Origin: Lacticigenium naphthae DSM 19658
GTDB lineage: Bacteria; Bacillota; Bacilli; Lactobacillales; Carnobacteriaceae_A
Direction: 5' to 3'
Assembly (NCBI RefSeq): GCF_000425865.1
Contig: NZ_AUEG01000001.1
Coordinates: 310,001-374,000, forward strand
DNA length: 64,000 nt
Positions 54,076 through 61,789 of this stretch are shown here, piece by piece. Within the stretch, counting starts at the first letter, position 1, and each line of letters starts with the position of its first letter. The notes under the pieces were generated by a model, which was given only the letters and a program-made list of their open reading frames with translations, ran no database searches and was not told the origin of the DNA. Position numbers and translations under genes: made by a program.

Positions 54076-55035
54076 CTACTCATTTAGGCGTTTGGCATGC
54101 AGGGTAACGACTTCTTTGTACTCTGTCATTAATTCTTGGATAATATCGTGACAGCTTTGTTCTTCATGAACTAACCCGGCACTTTGTCCAGACATGAAAG
54201 AGCCGCGATCCTTATCTCCTTCAACAACTGCTCTTCTAAGAGCACCTTTACCGATAGCCTCTAGGCGGGTAACATCTGGCGTTGAATCGCTCGTAATTTC
54301 TTTTTCCACTTTTAAGTATTCACGAGTTAATTTGTTTCTTAATACACGGACAGGATGACCTGTTATCTGACCTGTAACCACAGTATCGATATCTTTTGCT
54401 TTAATAATGGCTTGTTTAAAATTGTCATGTGCAATGCTTTCATGCGCAACAACAAATCGAGTACCGAGTTGAACAGCATCGGCTCCAAGCATCAAAGCTG
54501 CAGCCATCCCTCTACCATCTGCGATTCCACCAGCGGCGATTACCGGTATGGATACTGCATCAACCACTTGAGGAACAAGATTGATCGTTGTTGTTTTTCC
54601 AATATGTCCTCCCGCTTCCATTCCTTCACAAATCAAAGCGTCGGCTCCCTCTTTTTCCATTCGTTTAGCTAATGCTACAGAAGCCACTACCGGGATCACG
54701 ACGACTCCCGCTTCTTTAAATTTTTTCATGTACTTCCCGGGACTTCCTGCACCAGTAGTCACAACCTTTATTCCTTCTTCACAAATTACATCGACTACTT
54801 CATCGACATACTGTGAAAGTAGTAATACATTTACTCCAAAAGGTTTGTCCGTGAGTTCCTTTGTTTCACGAATGGTTTTTCTAACTGTTTCTCCTGGCTC
54901 ATGACCTGATCCAAGCATTCCTAATCCACCCGCATTGCTGACAGCGCTGGCCAAGCTAGGGGTTGCTACCCAGGACATGGCTCCTTGAATAATAGGATAA
55001 TCTATTCCTATAATCTCAGTTAATTCATTTTTCAT
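54076..55035 (-). CDS. fabK: Enoyl-ACP reductase II (FMN-dependent)
   Basis: A 319-residue TIM-barrel flavoprotein of the nitronate-monooxygenase-like superfamily. It begins IIGIDYPIIQGAMSWVATPSLASAVSNAGGLGMLG and carries the conserved CEGMEAGGHIG and VIAAGGIADGRGMAAALMLGADAVQLGTRF segments that bind FMN. It completes each elongation cycle. In the operon it occupies the same place as fabK in Streptococcus pneumoniae. No fabI is present in the window, so FabK may be the only enoyl reductase visible here. Confidence 0.95.
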   Translation of the reverse strand: MKNELTEIIGIDYPIIQGAMSWVATPSLASAVSNAGGLGMLGSGHEPGETVRKTIRETKELTDKPFGVNVLLLSQYVDEVVDVICEEGIKVVTTGAGSPGKYMKKFKEAGVVVIPVVASVALAKRMEKEGADALICEGMEAGGHIGKTTTINLVPQVVDAVSIPVIAAGGIADGRGMAAALMLGADAVQLGTRFVVAHESIAHDNFKQAIIKAKDIDTVVTGQITGHPVRVLRNKLTREYLKVEKEITSDSTPDVTRLEAIGKGALRRAVVEGDKDRGSFMSGQSAGLVHEEQSCHDIIQELMTEYKEVVTLHAKRLNE

Positions 55036-55054
55036 AGGAGCTCCCTTCCAATAC

Positions 55055-55288
55055 TTATTTTGCTTCTAGTTGTGTGTTCACAGTGTTAACAATATCTTGA
55101 ACTGTATTTAAGCCTTCATCAAACTCAATTTTTATATCAAATTCATCTTCAATATCATTGATGATTTGGAACAAGTCTAAGCTGTCTGCTTCTAATTCTT
55201 CACGGAAATTCGTTTTTAATTGCACTTCTTCAGTTTCTTTGTCTAATTGGTCAACAATAATTTCTTGGATTTTTTCAAAAGTAGTCAT
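55055..55288 (-). CDS. acpP: Acyl carrier protein
   Basis: A 77-residue acidic four-helix protein with the phosphopantetheine attachment site ADSLDLFQI (Ser near residue 38). It carries the growing acyl chain to all Fab enzymes. The ATG follows GGAGGA. It lies between fabH (28 nt) and fabK (19 nt). Confidence 0.97.
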   Translation of the reverse strand: MTTFEKIQEIIVDQLDKETEEVQLKTNFREELEADSLDLFQIINDIEDEFDIKIEFDEGLNTVQDIVNTVNTQLEAK

Positions 55289-55316
55289 GGATAATTCCTC
55301 CGTATTTTTTATTTTT

Positions 55317-56282
55317 TTATATCGTTATTACAAGTGAACCCCAAGTCAATCCTCCACCAAAACCAGATAGTAGTAATTTTTGACCAGATTCAAGTTGAAT
55401 CGTTTGATTTTCTACTAACTCGGCAAGCAATAATGGAATACTTGCAGCTGAGGTGTTTCCATATTCAGCTATATTACTTGGGAATTTAGTTGAATCAAGT
55501 GCTAATTTTTTTGATACTTGTTTGATCAATCGTTCGTTTGCTTGGTGCAATAAAAAATAATCGATATCTTTTAATTCTAAGTTGGCTTTTTTAGTTACTG
55601 TCCGAATACTATTTGGGACCTCTTTTACAACAAAATTATAAATATCTCTGCCATCCATCGTCAGAGGGCTTCTTCTCCATTTATCATTCCCTGTTTTAGC
55701 ATCGTTGACTATTTTCCCACTTACTAAAGCATTCCCCTTTTTCCCATCAGCATGAATATCTTCAGCTAATAATGAAGATTCTATTGACGATTTCACTATT
55801 ACTCCGCCAGCCCCATCACCGAACAATACCGCAGTTGATCGATCAGACCAATCAATTGTCTGAGACATTGTTTCAGCACCTATAACTAATCCATACTCAA
55901 CAGATTCTGCCTGCAGCATTTTTTCAGCTATGGAAAGCGCGTAGACAAATCCCGAACAAGCGGCACTCACATCAAAAGCCATAACAGAATTTGCACCTAT
56001 TTCTGATTGAACTATTGCAGCGACACTTGGAGAATGACTATCCGGTGTCATGGTTGCAACTATAATAAAATCGATTTCTGTAGCTTTGATTTGACTATTA
56101 TTCAAAATGTTTTGCGCAGCTTTTACGGCTAATGATGAAGTAGTGTCATCCGTGGTGATATGTCTCTTTTTTATGCCTGTTCGGCTGACGATCCAGTCGT
56201 TTGAGGTATCCATTATTTTTTCAAGATCTTGATTTGTTAAGACATTTTCGGGAACATACTTTCCAATAGCTTGTATTTTCAT
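55317..56282 (-). CDS. fabH: 3-oxoacyl-ACP synthase III
   Basis: A 321-residue initiation enzyme that condenses an acyl-CoA primer with malonyl-ACP. The triad is Cys in [12 protein letters not shown] (about 112), His in [10 protein letters not shown] (about 248) and Asn in [10 protein letters not shown] (about 278). The ATG overlaps the fabT stop (ATGA). It is the first biosynthetic gene of the operon. Confidence 0.97.
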   Translation of the reverse strand: MKIQAIGKYVPENVLTNQDLEKIMDTSNDWIVSRTGIKKRHITTDDTTSSLAVKAAQNILNNSQIKATEIDFIIVATMTPDSHSPSVAAIVQSEIGANSVMAFDVSAACSGFVYALSIAEKMLQAESVEYGLVIGAETMSQTIDWSDRSTAVLFGDGAGGVIVKSSIESSLLAEDIHADGKKGNALVSGKIVNDAKTGNDKWRRSPLTMDGRDIYNFVVKEVPNSIRTVTKKANLELKDIDYFLLHQANERLIKQVSKKLALDSTKFPSNIAEYGNTSAASIPLLLAELVENQTIQLESGQKLLLSGFGGGLTWGSLVITI

Positions 56283-56746
56283 TTTTTATCCTTCTTTTTT
56301 AGCTGTTGCTTAGTTACTTCAAGAAACTGGTATAAATTCCGTAACCCTTTCGTCAACATCTGCGCTTCTTCAGGATCCATTTCATCAATAGTCTCTTTGA
56401 CCATATCTCTGTGAAATTTATCATGGACTCTATACAGCAAGCGTCCTTTATTTGTTAAACCCAGTTTAACAACTCTACGATCGTCTTCACTTCGTACACG
56501 TTCAACATACCCTTTTTTTACCAAATGATTTACAGAAACGGTTAATGTTCCTACTGTAATACCGAGTTTTCTTGATACTTCAGTTGTTGTATGTTCTTTA
56601 TACATCCCAATCGCTTCAATCGTATGCATTTCTTTGATAGACAAGTCTGAAAATTCTCCATCTCTAAGCGATTCTGCTTCAATTGCAAGGACGTCATTAA
56701 AAATAGTAACGAGATACTGGTTAATTTCTCGAACAAGCGGATCCAC
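56279..56746 (-). CDS. fabT: MarR-family fatty-acid repressor FabT
   Basis: A 155-residue MarR-type winged-helix protein, near-identical in layout to streptococcal FabT: LSIKEMHTIEAIGMY, a recognition helix around GITVGTLTVSVNHLV, the wing RVRSEDDRRVVKLGLT and the C-terminal LRNLYQFLE. FabT with acyl-ACP as corepressor represses the fab operon. The start is GTG at 56746, set by AAGGAGG 7 nt upstream. Overlapping frames in other phases are not convincing. Two FabT boxes lie directly upstream, so it is autoregulated. Confidence 0.95.
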   Translation of the reverse strand: MDPLVREINQYLVTIFNDVLAIEAESLRDGEFSDLSIKEMHTIEAIGMYKEHTTTEVSRKLGITVGTLTVSVNHLVKKGYVERVRSEDDRRVVKLGLTNKGRLLYRVHDKFHRDMVKETIDEMDPEEAQMLTKGLRNLYQFLEVTKQQLKKKDKK

Positions 56747-56769
56747 ATCAACTCCTCCTTAAATAATAC

Positions 56770-56798
56770 TTTGATTATCAAATTGTTTGACAATCAAA
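56770..56798 (-). promoter_or_regulatory. Two tandem FabT boxes over the fabT transcription start
   Basis: TTTGATTATCAAA (56770-56782) is a perfect palindrome of the known FabT-box type, and a second copy TTTGACAATCAAA (56786-56798) follows 16 nt centre to centre. Both lie between the -10 element and the fabT ribosome binding site, where bound FabT would block transcription of the whole operon. Confidence 0.9.
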
Positions 56799-56827
56799 AT
56801 AATAACCCTTTTATCTTTTTCTGTCAA
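56799..56827 (-). promoter_or_regulatory. Promoter of the fatty-acid operon
   Basis: On the minus strand TTGACA (56822-56827) and TATTAT (56799-56804) are separated by exactly 17 nt, a near-consensus vegetative promoter. The FabT boxes abut the -10 on the downstream side. Confidence 0.9.
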
Positions 56828-56845
56828 GGAATTTCTAAAAAAAAG

Positions 56846-57024
56846 AAGGGAGTGGAACAAAAAACGTTCAGACCCGAATCACTGGAGCGGATACTCGAAA
56901 GATAGTCGTAGACTATCGAAGAGTGTTCGTGAAGTGGATGTCGGGTCTGTTTTTTGGAGCTCGTTTTAGAAAGGAATGTTTGGAAAATGATTAGAGGCTG
57001 GGACTTTTGTCCCAGCCTCTTCCA
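56846..57024 (+). repeat. Intergenic two-hairpin repeat, copy B
   Basis: It contains the shared 34-nt core (56888-56921, hairpin GATAGTC/GACTATC) and the GAGGCTGGGAC hairpin (56993-57004 with 57009-57020). An outer pair CAGACCCGA (56869-56877) with TCGGGTCTG (56941-56949), followed by six T, encloses the core. Sequence upstream (GGAGTGGAACAAAAAAC) also resembles copy A. The GAGGCTGGGAC hairpin lies 24 nt from the stop of the minus-strand ABC permease gene, the same relation copy A has to its neighbour. Confidence 0.8.
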
Positions 57025-57043
57025 TCATTCTTATTTGAGTATA

Positions 57044-58648
57044 TTATCCTTTCAGGTCTCTTCGCTGATATTGTAGTAAAGAAACTACATAAAGCAAGAG
57101 AGAAAGACCCACCAAAATAGCTAAATAGCTATAAGATATTTCTTCCACCGGAACCTTCGGGATATTACCATATGGTGAAAGTGCTAGCAACCAATCATCG
57201 AATTGCAGTAGACTTCCTAAATAAACTACTATAAAAGAAAATGACAAATACATCCAAATCGAATTTAAAATATTCGGCTTAAACGCAATAATTAAAGTCG
57301 CAAGCCCGAGCATAACTGTCATAGCTGGCAAATATACAAAACCTGATAAGATAAGTGTATCCAAGCCAAGTGGGTCGGTAGAGAGTCCCACACTCGCTAT
57401 CCATAATCCTATAATCGAAAAGAATATGGACAAAACTGCAACAATGATCGCTAAGCTTAAATAACTTAAAAAGAGTTTTGTTCGGTTAATATTATGCGTT
57501 AAAATCCATTCATTCCGTCCAATTTTCTCCTCTTTGTATAAGCGATTCATTATCATTATAGGGGGAATGGATCCTATGATCGCAATGACAGACATTAAAA
57601 TCCCTAAGAATTGTTCAACGAGAGAAAATTCAGGATCCGGCGTCAGTAATTCTTTTAAAAGGTCATTCGATTCAAAAAATGTTTCTAATTCTCCGAGTAC
57701 TGATCCGTAAGTAACACCCAAAATAAACAATCCAATTAACCAAGAAAAAATAGTTACCCGTTGCAATCGAAAAATAAAAACCAAAGGATGATGCAATAAA
57801 GAAGAGGCTTCTATCCTTCCTTTTCTTTCAGGTAGGAATCCATCCTGCATATCTCTTTTAGCATGTAGCCAAAAAGAAATAAATAAGAATAGGAGACTGA
57901 TAATTGCGATTAGTAAGATAGGTAGCCATTTATTTTCCACATATGTTTCTGTTCTTGTGACCCAACCTAGTGGTGACAATAGTGAAAGCCACTCAGCTGT
58001 AACATCTCCGATAGCACGCAAGAGATAGAAGAATCCCAAAGTAAAGAAAGAAAGACCTAATGTACCACGAGACGAAGGCGAAATTTGTGCAAAGACGGCT
58101 GTTAAACAGGCAAATAAAAATCCGGTTGCACCCAATGTTACACCATACAATAGAGAACCATTCCAGTCCATACTTTCAATATTTAATATCCCTATGCTCC
58201 CACTAGTCAATAGTGCGAGGGCACTATTCAACCCAAAAGCAAGTAATAAAGAGGTGAATAAGTACGTATTTCTCTCAACTGGCAATGATTGAATGATTTC
58301 CAATCGATTTTCCTCTTCTTCTAAACGGGTCAATCGATTGATCATCAAAATATTCATAATGGCTACTGTAATAGCAGTAAAAAGTAACATTTCATGACTG
58401 AACATCGCTCCAAAAGTATAATCCTCAATTGCCACGCTTGGACCCAACATTGCTGTCATTGCTGGATTATCCATCGTTTGAGCTATCCCTTGTCTTTCTG
58501 CTTCGCTGGAATATAACCCTGTAAATGCGGCGGCAACTGCCACGGTTACGCCCACGATCGACCCAATCCAAATAATCATTTTCACCCATTCACGTTTAAA
58601 GATAAAACGAGTAAGAATAGATGTTTGTTTCGAAAATAGCTTACCCAT
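57044..58648 (-). CDS. ABC transporter permease (tetronasin-type exporter family)
   Basis: About 534 residues with roughly twelve membrane helices in two repeats; the N-terminal segment FSKQTSILTRFIFKREW and the layout fit the two-module ABC-2 exporters similar to tetronasin permeases. The start at 58648 is chosen because AGGGGA precedes it and it overlaps the ATPase gene by 8 nt; an in-frame start at 58666 is also possible. Substrate unknown; such systems often export antibiotics or lipids. The operon is controlled by the TetR gene upstream. Confidence 0.85.
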   Translation of the reverse strand: MGKLFSKQTSILTRFIFKREWVKMIIWIGSIVGVTVAVAAAFTGLYSSEAERQGIAQTMDNPAMTAMLGPSVAIEDYTFGAMFSHEMLLFTAITVAIMNILMINRLTRLEEEENRLEIIQSLPVERNTYLFTSLLLAFGLNSALALLTSGSIGILNIESMDWNGSLLYGVTLGATGFLFACLTAVFAQISPSSRGTLGLSFFTLGFFYLLRAIGDVTAEWLSLLSPLGWVTRTETYVENKWLPILLIAIISLLFLFISFWLHAKRDMQDGFLPERKGRIEASSLLHHPLVFIFRLQRVTIFSWLIGLFILGVTYGSVLGELETFFESNDLLKELLTPDPEFSLVEQFLGILMSVIAIIGSIPPIMIMNRLYKEEKIGRNEWILTHNINRTKLFLSYLSLAIIVAVLSIFFSIIGLWIASVGLSTDPLGLDTLILSGFVYLPAMTVMLGLATLIIAFKPNILNSIWMYLSFSFIVVYLGSLLQFDDWLLALSPYGNIPKVPVEEISYSYLAILVGLSLLLYVVSLLQYQRRDLKG

Positions 58649-59540
58649 CCAAATCCCCTCCATCATCTTGGTAATGGCGCATAAATAAATCTTCTAATGT
58701 AGGCGGATGACTTTCAATTTTTTCGACATCGAAACCTGAAACTCTGGTAATAAACGAATTCCATTTATCAGAATCAATTAAAAATATCCACTCATCATTT
58801 TCTTTTTTGACGTCATGAACGCCTATCCACTCTGAAAGATCATTAATTTCTTTGCGGGTACTTAAACGAACGGTTGAACGGGTCAGATGACGCATGTCTG
58901 ATAATGTTCCTGATTCGATTACTCTACCTTCACGAATAATACAAACCTTATCACAAAGACTTTCCACTTCAGATAAAATATGGCTTGAGAGTAACACGCT
59001 CTTCCCATTACGTTTTAATTCATGAACACTTTCTTGGAAAACTTTTTCCATTAATGGATCTAGTCCGGAAGTTGGTTCATCAAAAATATATAAATCTGCA
59101 TCACTTGAAAATGCAGCAATTAAAGCAACTTTTTGCTTATTCCCTTTTGAATAGTTTTTACACTTTTTACTCGGATCAAAGTCGAACCGTTTCATCATTG
59201 CTTCCTTTTTTGTGGATGGGTAGGCACCTTGCATTTTTAAGAAGAAATCAATAACCTCTCCACCGGTTAAATTATCCCACAAATTGATATCCCCTGGCAC
59301 ATAAGCTATTCTCTTATGAATTGCTATGGCTTCGTCCCATACATCCTTCCCAAATATTTTTGCTTCTCCTGATGTTGCTTGAATCATTCCTAATAAGATT
59401 CGCAGTGTCGTTGTTTTCCCTGCTCCATTTGGACCTATAAATCCAAAAACCTCTCCCTCTTCTACATTAAATGAAACTGCATCTAATGCTGTAAACTTCC
59501 CGAATTTCTTTGAAATATCCGCTAATTCAATCACACTCAT
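58641..59540 (-). CDS. ABC transporter ATP-binding protein
   Basis: A 299-residue ABC ATPase with Walker A GPNGAGKTTT (about 37-46), signature-like YSKGNKQKVAL (about 130-140), Walker B DLYIFDEPTSGLDP and switch His in SSHILSEVE. A C-terminal extension of about 80 residues (from about 215) precedes the stop. It pairs with the 12-helix permease, overlapping it by 8 nt, and follows the TetR gene by 13 nt. Confidence 0.95.
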   Translation of the reverse strand: MSVIELADISKKFGKFTALDAVSFNVEEGEVFGFIGPNGAGKTTTLRILLGMIQATSGEAKIFGKDVWDEAIAIHKRIAYVPGDINLWDNLTGGEVIDFFLKMQGAYPSTKKEAMMKRFDFDPSKKCKNYSKGNKQKVALIAAFSSDADLYIFDEPTSGLDPLMEKVFQESVHELKRNGKSVLLSSHILSEVESLCDKVCIIREGRVIESGTLSDMRHLTRSTVRLSTRKEINDLSEWIGVHDVKKENDEWIFLIDSDKWNSFITRVSGFDVEKIESHPPTLEDLFMRHYQDDGGDLDG

Positions 59541-59553
59541 CTTTATCGCTCCT

Positions 59554-60183
59554 CTAGTTTGATTTATAAAATAGTTTTTTTAAACTATCTAAGAACTCAT
59601 GAAATTTTTCCCACTGTTTCTCATAATCATCTGGTCCGTTTTTCCTATAATCGATTTCATCATATAGCTCTTTTTGATACCCTTCCATTAACCAATGAAT
59701 CATTTTCATTTGTTCAGTCATTTCTATATCATCTCTAAACAGATTTTCATCTAAATTTTTATAGAGTTTTAGATATCCTTCTTGAGTAACTTTTTGAATT
59801 TTTTCTTTTATTTCTGTAGGATACGTTTCTTCATTGCCCAAGTATATCGAAGCAAAAAACAAGAAAACTTCTGGATGGATACGGTAAGCTACCAACTTAT
59901 TTTCAACTATTTGCTTATATTTCTCGATAAAATCTGTTTCTTCTTCATCGATTTTTTCAACAAATTCTTTGGATAAAAATTGTATTCCATATTCAATTAG
60001 GTAAAGATACAATGCTTTTTTGTTCTTAAAATAATAGTATAATGTCCCCTTACTAATATCTGCTAGCTCTACAATCTTATTAGTGGAGGCCTTCTTATAC
60101 CCTTCTTTGGAAAATTCACTAAATCCAGCATTCAATATTCTTCTTTTTTTCTCTATAGCTAACTTTTCAAACGACTCATTCAT
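59554..60183 (-). CDS. TetR-family regulator of the ABC exporter
   Basis: A 209-residue regulator with a standard N-terminal helix-turn-helix (IVELADISKGTLYYYFKNKKALY) and a C-terminal ligand-binding domain rich in aromatic residues. The start is ATG at 60183 (GGAGG 7 nt upstream); a GTG at 60189 is less well placed. It is the first gene of a tetR-ATPase-permease operon. Two palindromes overlap its promoter, so it very likely represses its own operon, and inducer binding would raise exporter expression. Confidence 0.92.
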   Translation of the reverse strand: MNESFEKLAIEKKRRILNAGFSEFSKEGYKKASTNKIVELADISKGTLYYYFKNKKALYLYLIEYGIQFLSKEFVEKIDEEETDFIEKYKQIVENKLVAYRIHPEVFLFFASIYLGNEETYPTEIKEKIQKVTQEGYLKLYKNLDENLFRDDIEMTEQMKMIHWLMEGYQKELYDEIDYRKNGPDDYEKQWEKFHEFLDSLKKLFYKSN

Positions 60184-60195
60184 TCTCACACCTCC

Positions 60196-60248
60196 AAACT
60201 GACCAGTTTGGTCAGTTTTATTTTACCCCTTTTGACCGCACTGGTCAA
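60196..60248 (-). promoter_or_regulatory. tetR promoter with two TetR-type operators
   Basis: Minus strand -35 TTGACC (60243-60248) and -10 TAAAAT (60220-60225) are 17 nt apart. One palindrome, AAACTGACC-N5-GGTCAGTTT, covers 60196-60218 near the start site. A second, TTGACC-N5-GGTCAA, covers 60232-60248 and includes the -35. The shared core is GACC-N5-GGTC, with centres 33 nt apart, about three helical turns. Confidence 0.88.
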
Positions 60249-60260
60249 CTAATACTATGC

Positions 60261-60294
60261 AAAAAAAACATTCCGAATTCAGAATGTTTTTTTT
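60261..60294 (-). terminator. Terminator of uvsE
   Basis: AAAAAAAACATTC (60261-60273) pairs with GAATGTTTTTTTT (60282-60294). On the minus strand it ends in a T run. It begins 4 nt past the uvsE stop and isolates the tetR promoter. Confidence 0.92.
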
Positions 60295-60298
60295 AAAT

Positions 60299-61552
60299 TT
60301 AATAAAAATAAAGTGATTGAATCAAATAATCTTTCGCTTGTTTTTCAGCTAATTTAAGTAACTGATTCTTTACCGTTCTAAGTTTCCCTTCATTATTTCG
60401 GTATTTCGTTAAATTTCTTTCAAATGCCCGTTTTTCACTTTCTATTGCTCCATCATTCAAATAACCCCATACATGTTGAGCAGCATTCACTGCATTTCCC
60501 TCAAACGTAATTGTATCCATAGCCTCTTCGATCAATTGATAAAACTGGATCACCGGATACTCATTTTTGTTTTTCAACAATTGGCGAATAGCCTGATAGT
60601 TTTCCGGACTTTTCTCTAAAACTGCATACTTGTAGCGTGCCCATTCCTTTTCTAACCTTGCTATATTTTTGTCAATTGAAAGTGCATTATTGATTTTTAT
60701 AGTCGAAATATTTTTATCTTTCACCTCTAACATTATATCGATCGAGGTATCCGGCAGAGTGCGATAAAAATCTAAAAAAGGTCCTATATAAATTGTTTTA
60801 GTGTGTGCTCCGATTCGTTTACTCGATGCTTGTTGAGAATAATGAACTTTTTGTTTTCCATCCATTTCCCTCCAAGTATTATTAACTTCTTTGATCCAAT
60901 AAGCTTCCGTTTTAGGATCCCCTTGATGATTAGCTGTATGATGCAAATTATCAAACACTACGGGAATGGAGCAAGCTTCAGCAATACCCAAGACGTCCTC
61001 CACTGTGTACAGTCGATCATCATTTTCAATGATCAATCGATTTTTTATTGGCTGGTCCAACTTTCGAAATGTCTGAATGAAACGCTTGATTGCTTCTTCT
61101 TTATTCCCATATACTCCTCCGATGTGCACTACAATTTTATGAGTAAAATCGATTTCCATACACTCCATAATTTTATTATGATAACGTAAATCTTCAATAG
61201 CTCTTTCTACAACATCAGAGTGAGGCGAATTTAAAACTGTATACTGACCTGGATGAAAAGATACACGCAAATCGTTATTTTTAATTTTTTTACCGATACG
61301 CCTGAAGTCTTCTCCATAAATTTCTCCCCAGTTGAGAGTGTTCACGGGGCTTGAACCAAAAGGTATCAGATCAGAACTGATACGATATAGCCGAATGTTT
61401 TGTTTACTATTATAGTCGATCATATTTTCCAAAGCGTTCAAATTATGTTGAATCACCTCTTTTAGTCTTTCTTCTGTTGCATTTTTCTTCGTAACACTTT
61501 TCAAATCGGTATTTGGAATACCAACTGTTAAACATGCATAGCCAATACTCAT
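60299..61552 (-). CDS. uvsE: UV DNA damage endonuclease UvsE
   Basis: A 417-residue UVDE-family nuclease that nicks DNA 5' of UV photoproducts and some abasic sites. The TIM-barrel core (about 1-300) shows MSIGYACLTVG, LRVSFHPGQYTVLNS, HIGGVYGNKEEA, IENDDRLYTVEDVL and VFDNLHHTANH; the His, Glu and Asp residues in these segments bind the metals. A C-terminal extension of about 100 residues is helical and charged. The start at 61552 follows AAGGAGG; an in-frame extension to 61600 lacks one. It is transcribed alone. Confidence 0.95.
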   Translation of the reverse strand: MSIGYACLTVGIPNTDLKSVTKKNATEERLKEVIQHNLNALENMIDYNSKQNIRLYRISSDLIPFGSSPVNTLNWGEIYGEDFRRIGKKIKNNDLRVSFHPGQYTVLNSPHSDVVERAIEDLRYHNKIMECMEIDFTHKIVVHIGGVYGNKEEAIKRFIQTFRKLDQPIKNRLIIENDDRLYTVEDVLGIAEACSIPVVFDNLHHTANHQGDPKTEAYWIKEVNNTWREMDGKQKVHYSQQASSKRIGAHTKTIYIGPFLDFYRTLPDTSIDIMLEVKDKNISTIKINNALSIDKNIARLEKEWARYKYAVLEKSPENYQAIRQLLKNKNEYPVIQFYQLIEEAMDTITFEGNAVNAAQHVWGYLNDGAIESEKRAFERNLTKYRNNEGKLRTVKNQLLKLAEKQAKDYLIQSLYFY

Positions 61553-61789
61553 TATGATCCTCCTTGAAACTATATTATTTTTAGTATAACAAAATTCCAA
61601 AGCTCGACCCCTTATAATACAAATTTTAATTTTATAAGCACATGTTTTGGATATACCATATTTTCTAATTATTTGTTATACTTTTAGTAGTTTATTTTTT
61701 AGCCACCTACATTATTGTGCTATTTAGTCTAGGAATGGGGAGAATTTTTTCGTAAAGATAACGATTGTTATTCATTAAGGGGACATCCT

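Noticed and set aside
56551-56793. 80-codon frame overlapping the fabT start in another phase
   Set aside because: It crosses the FabT boxes and promoter-proximal region. FabT from the GTG at 56746 matches the family from its first residues.
60803-61189. 128-codon frame antisense to uvsE
   Set aside because: Antisense to a clear UvsE coding region and without start signals.
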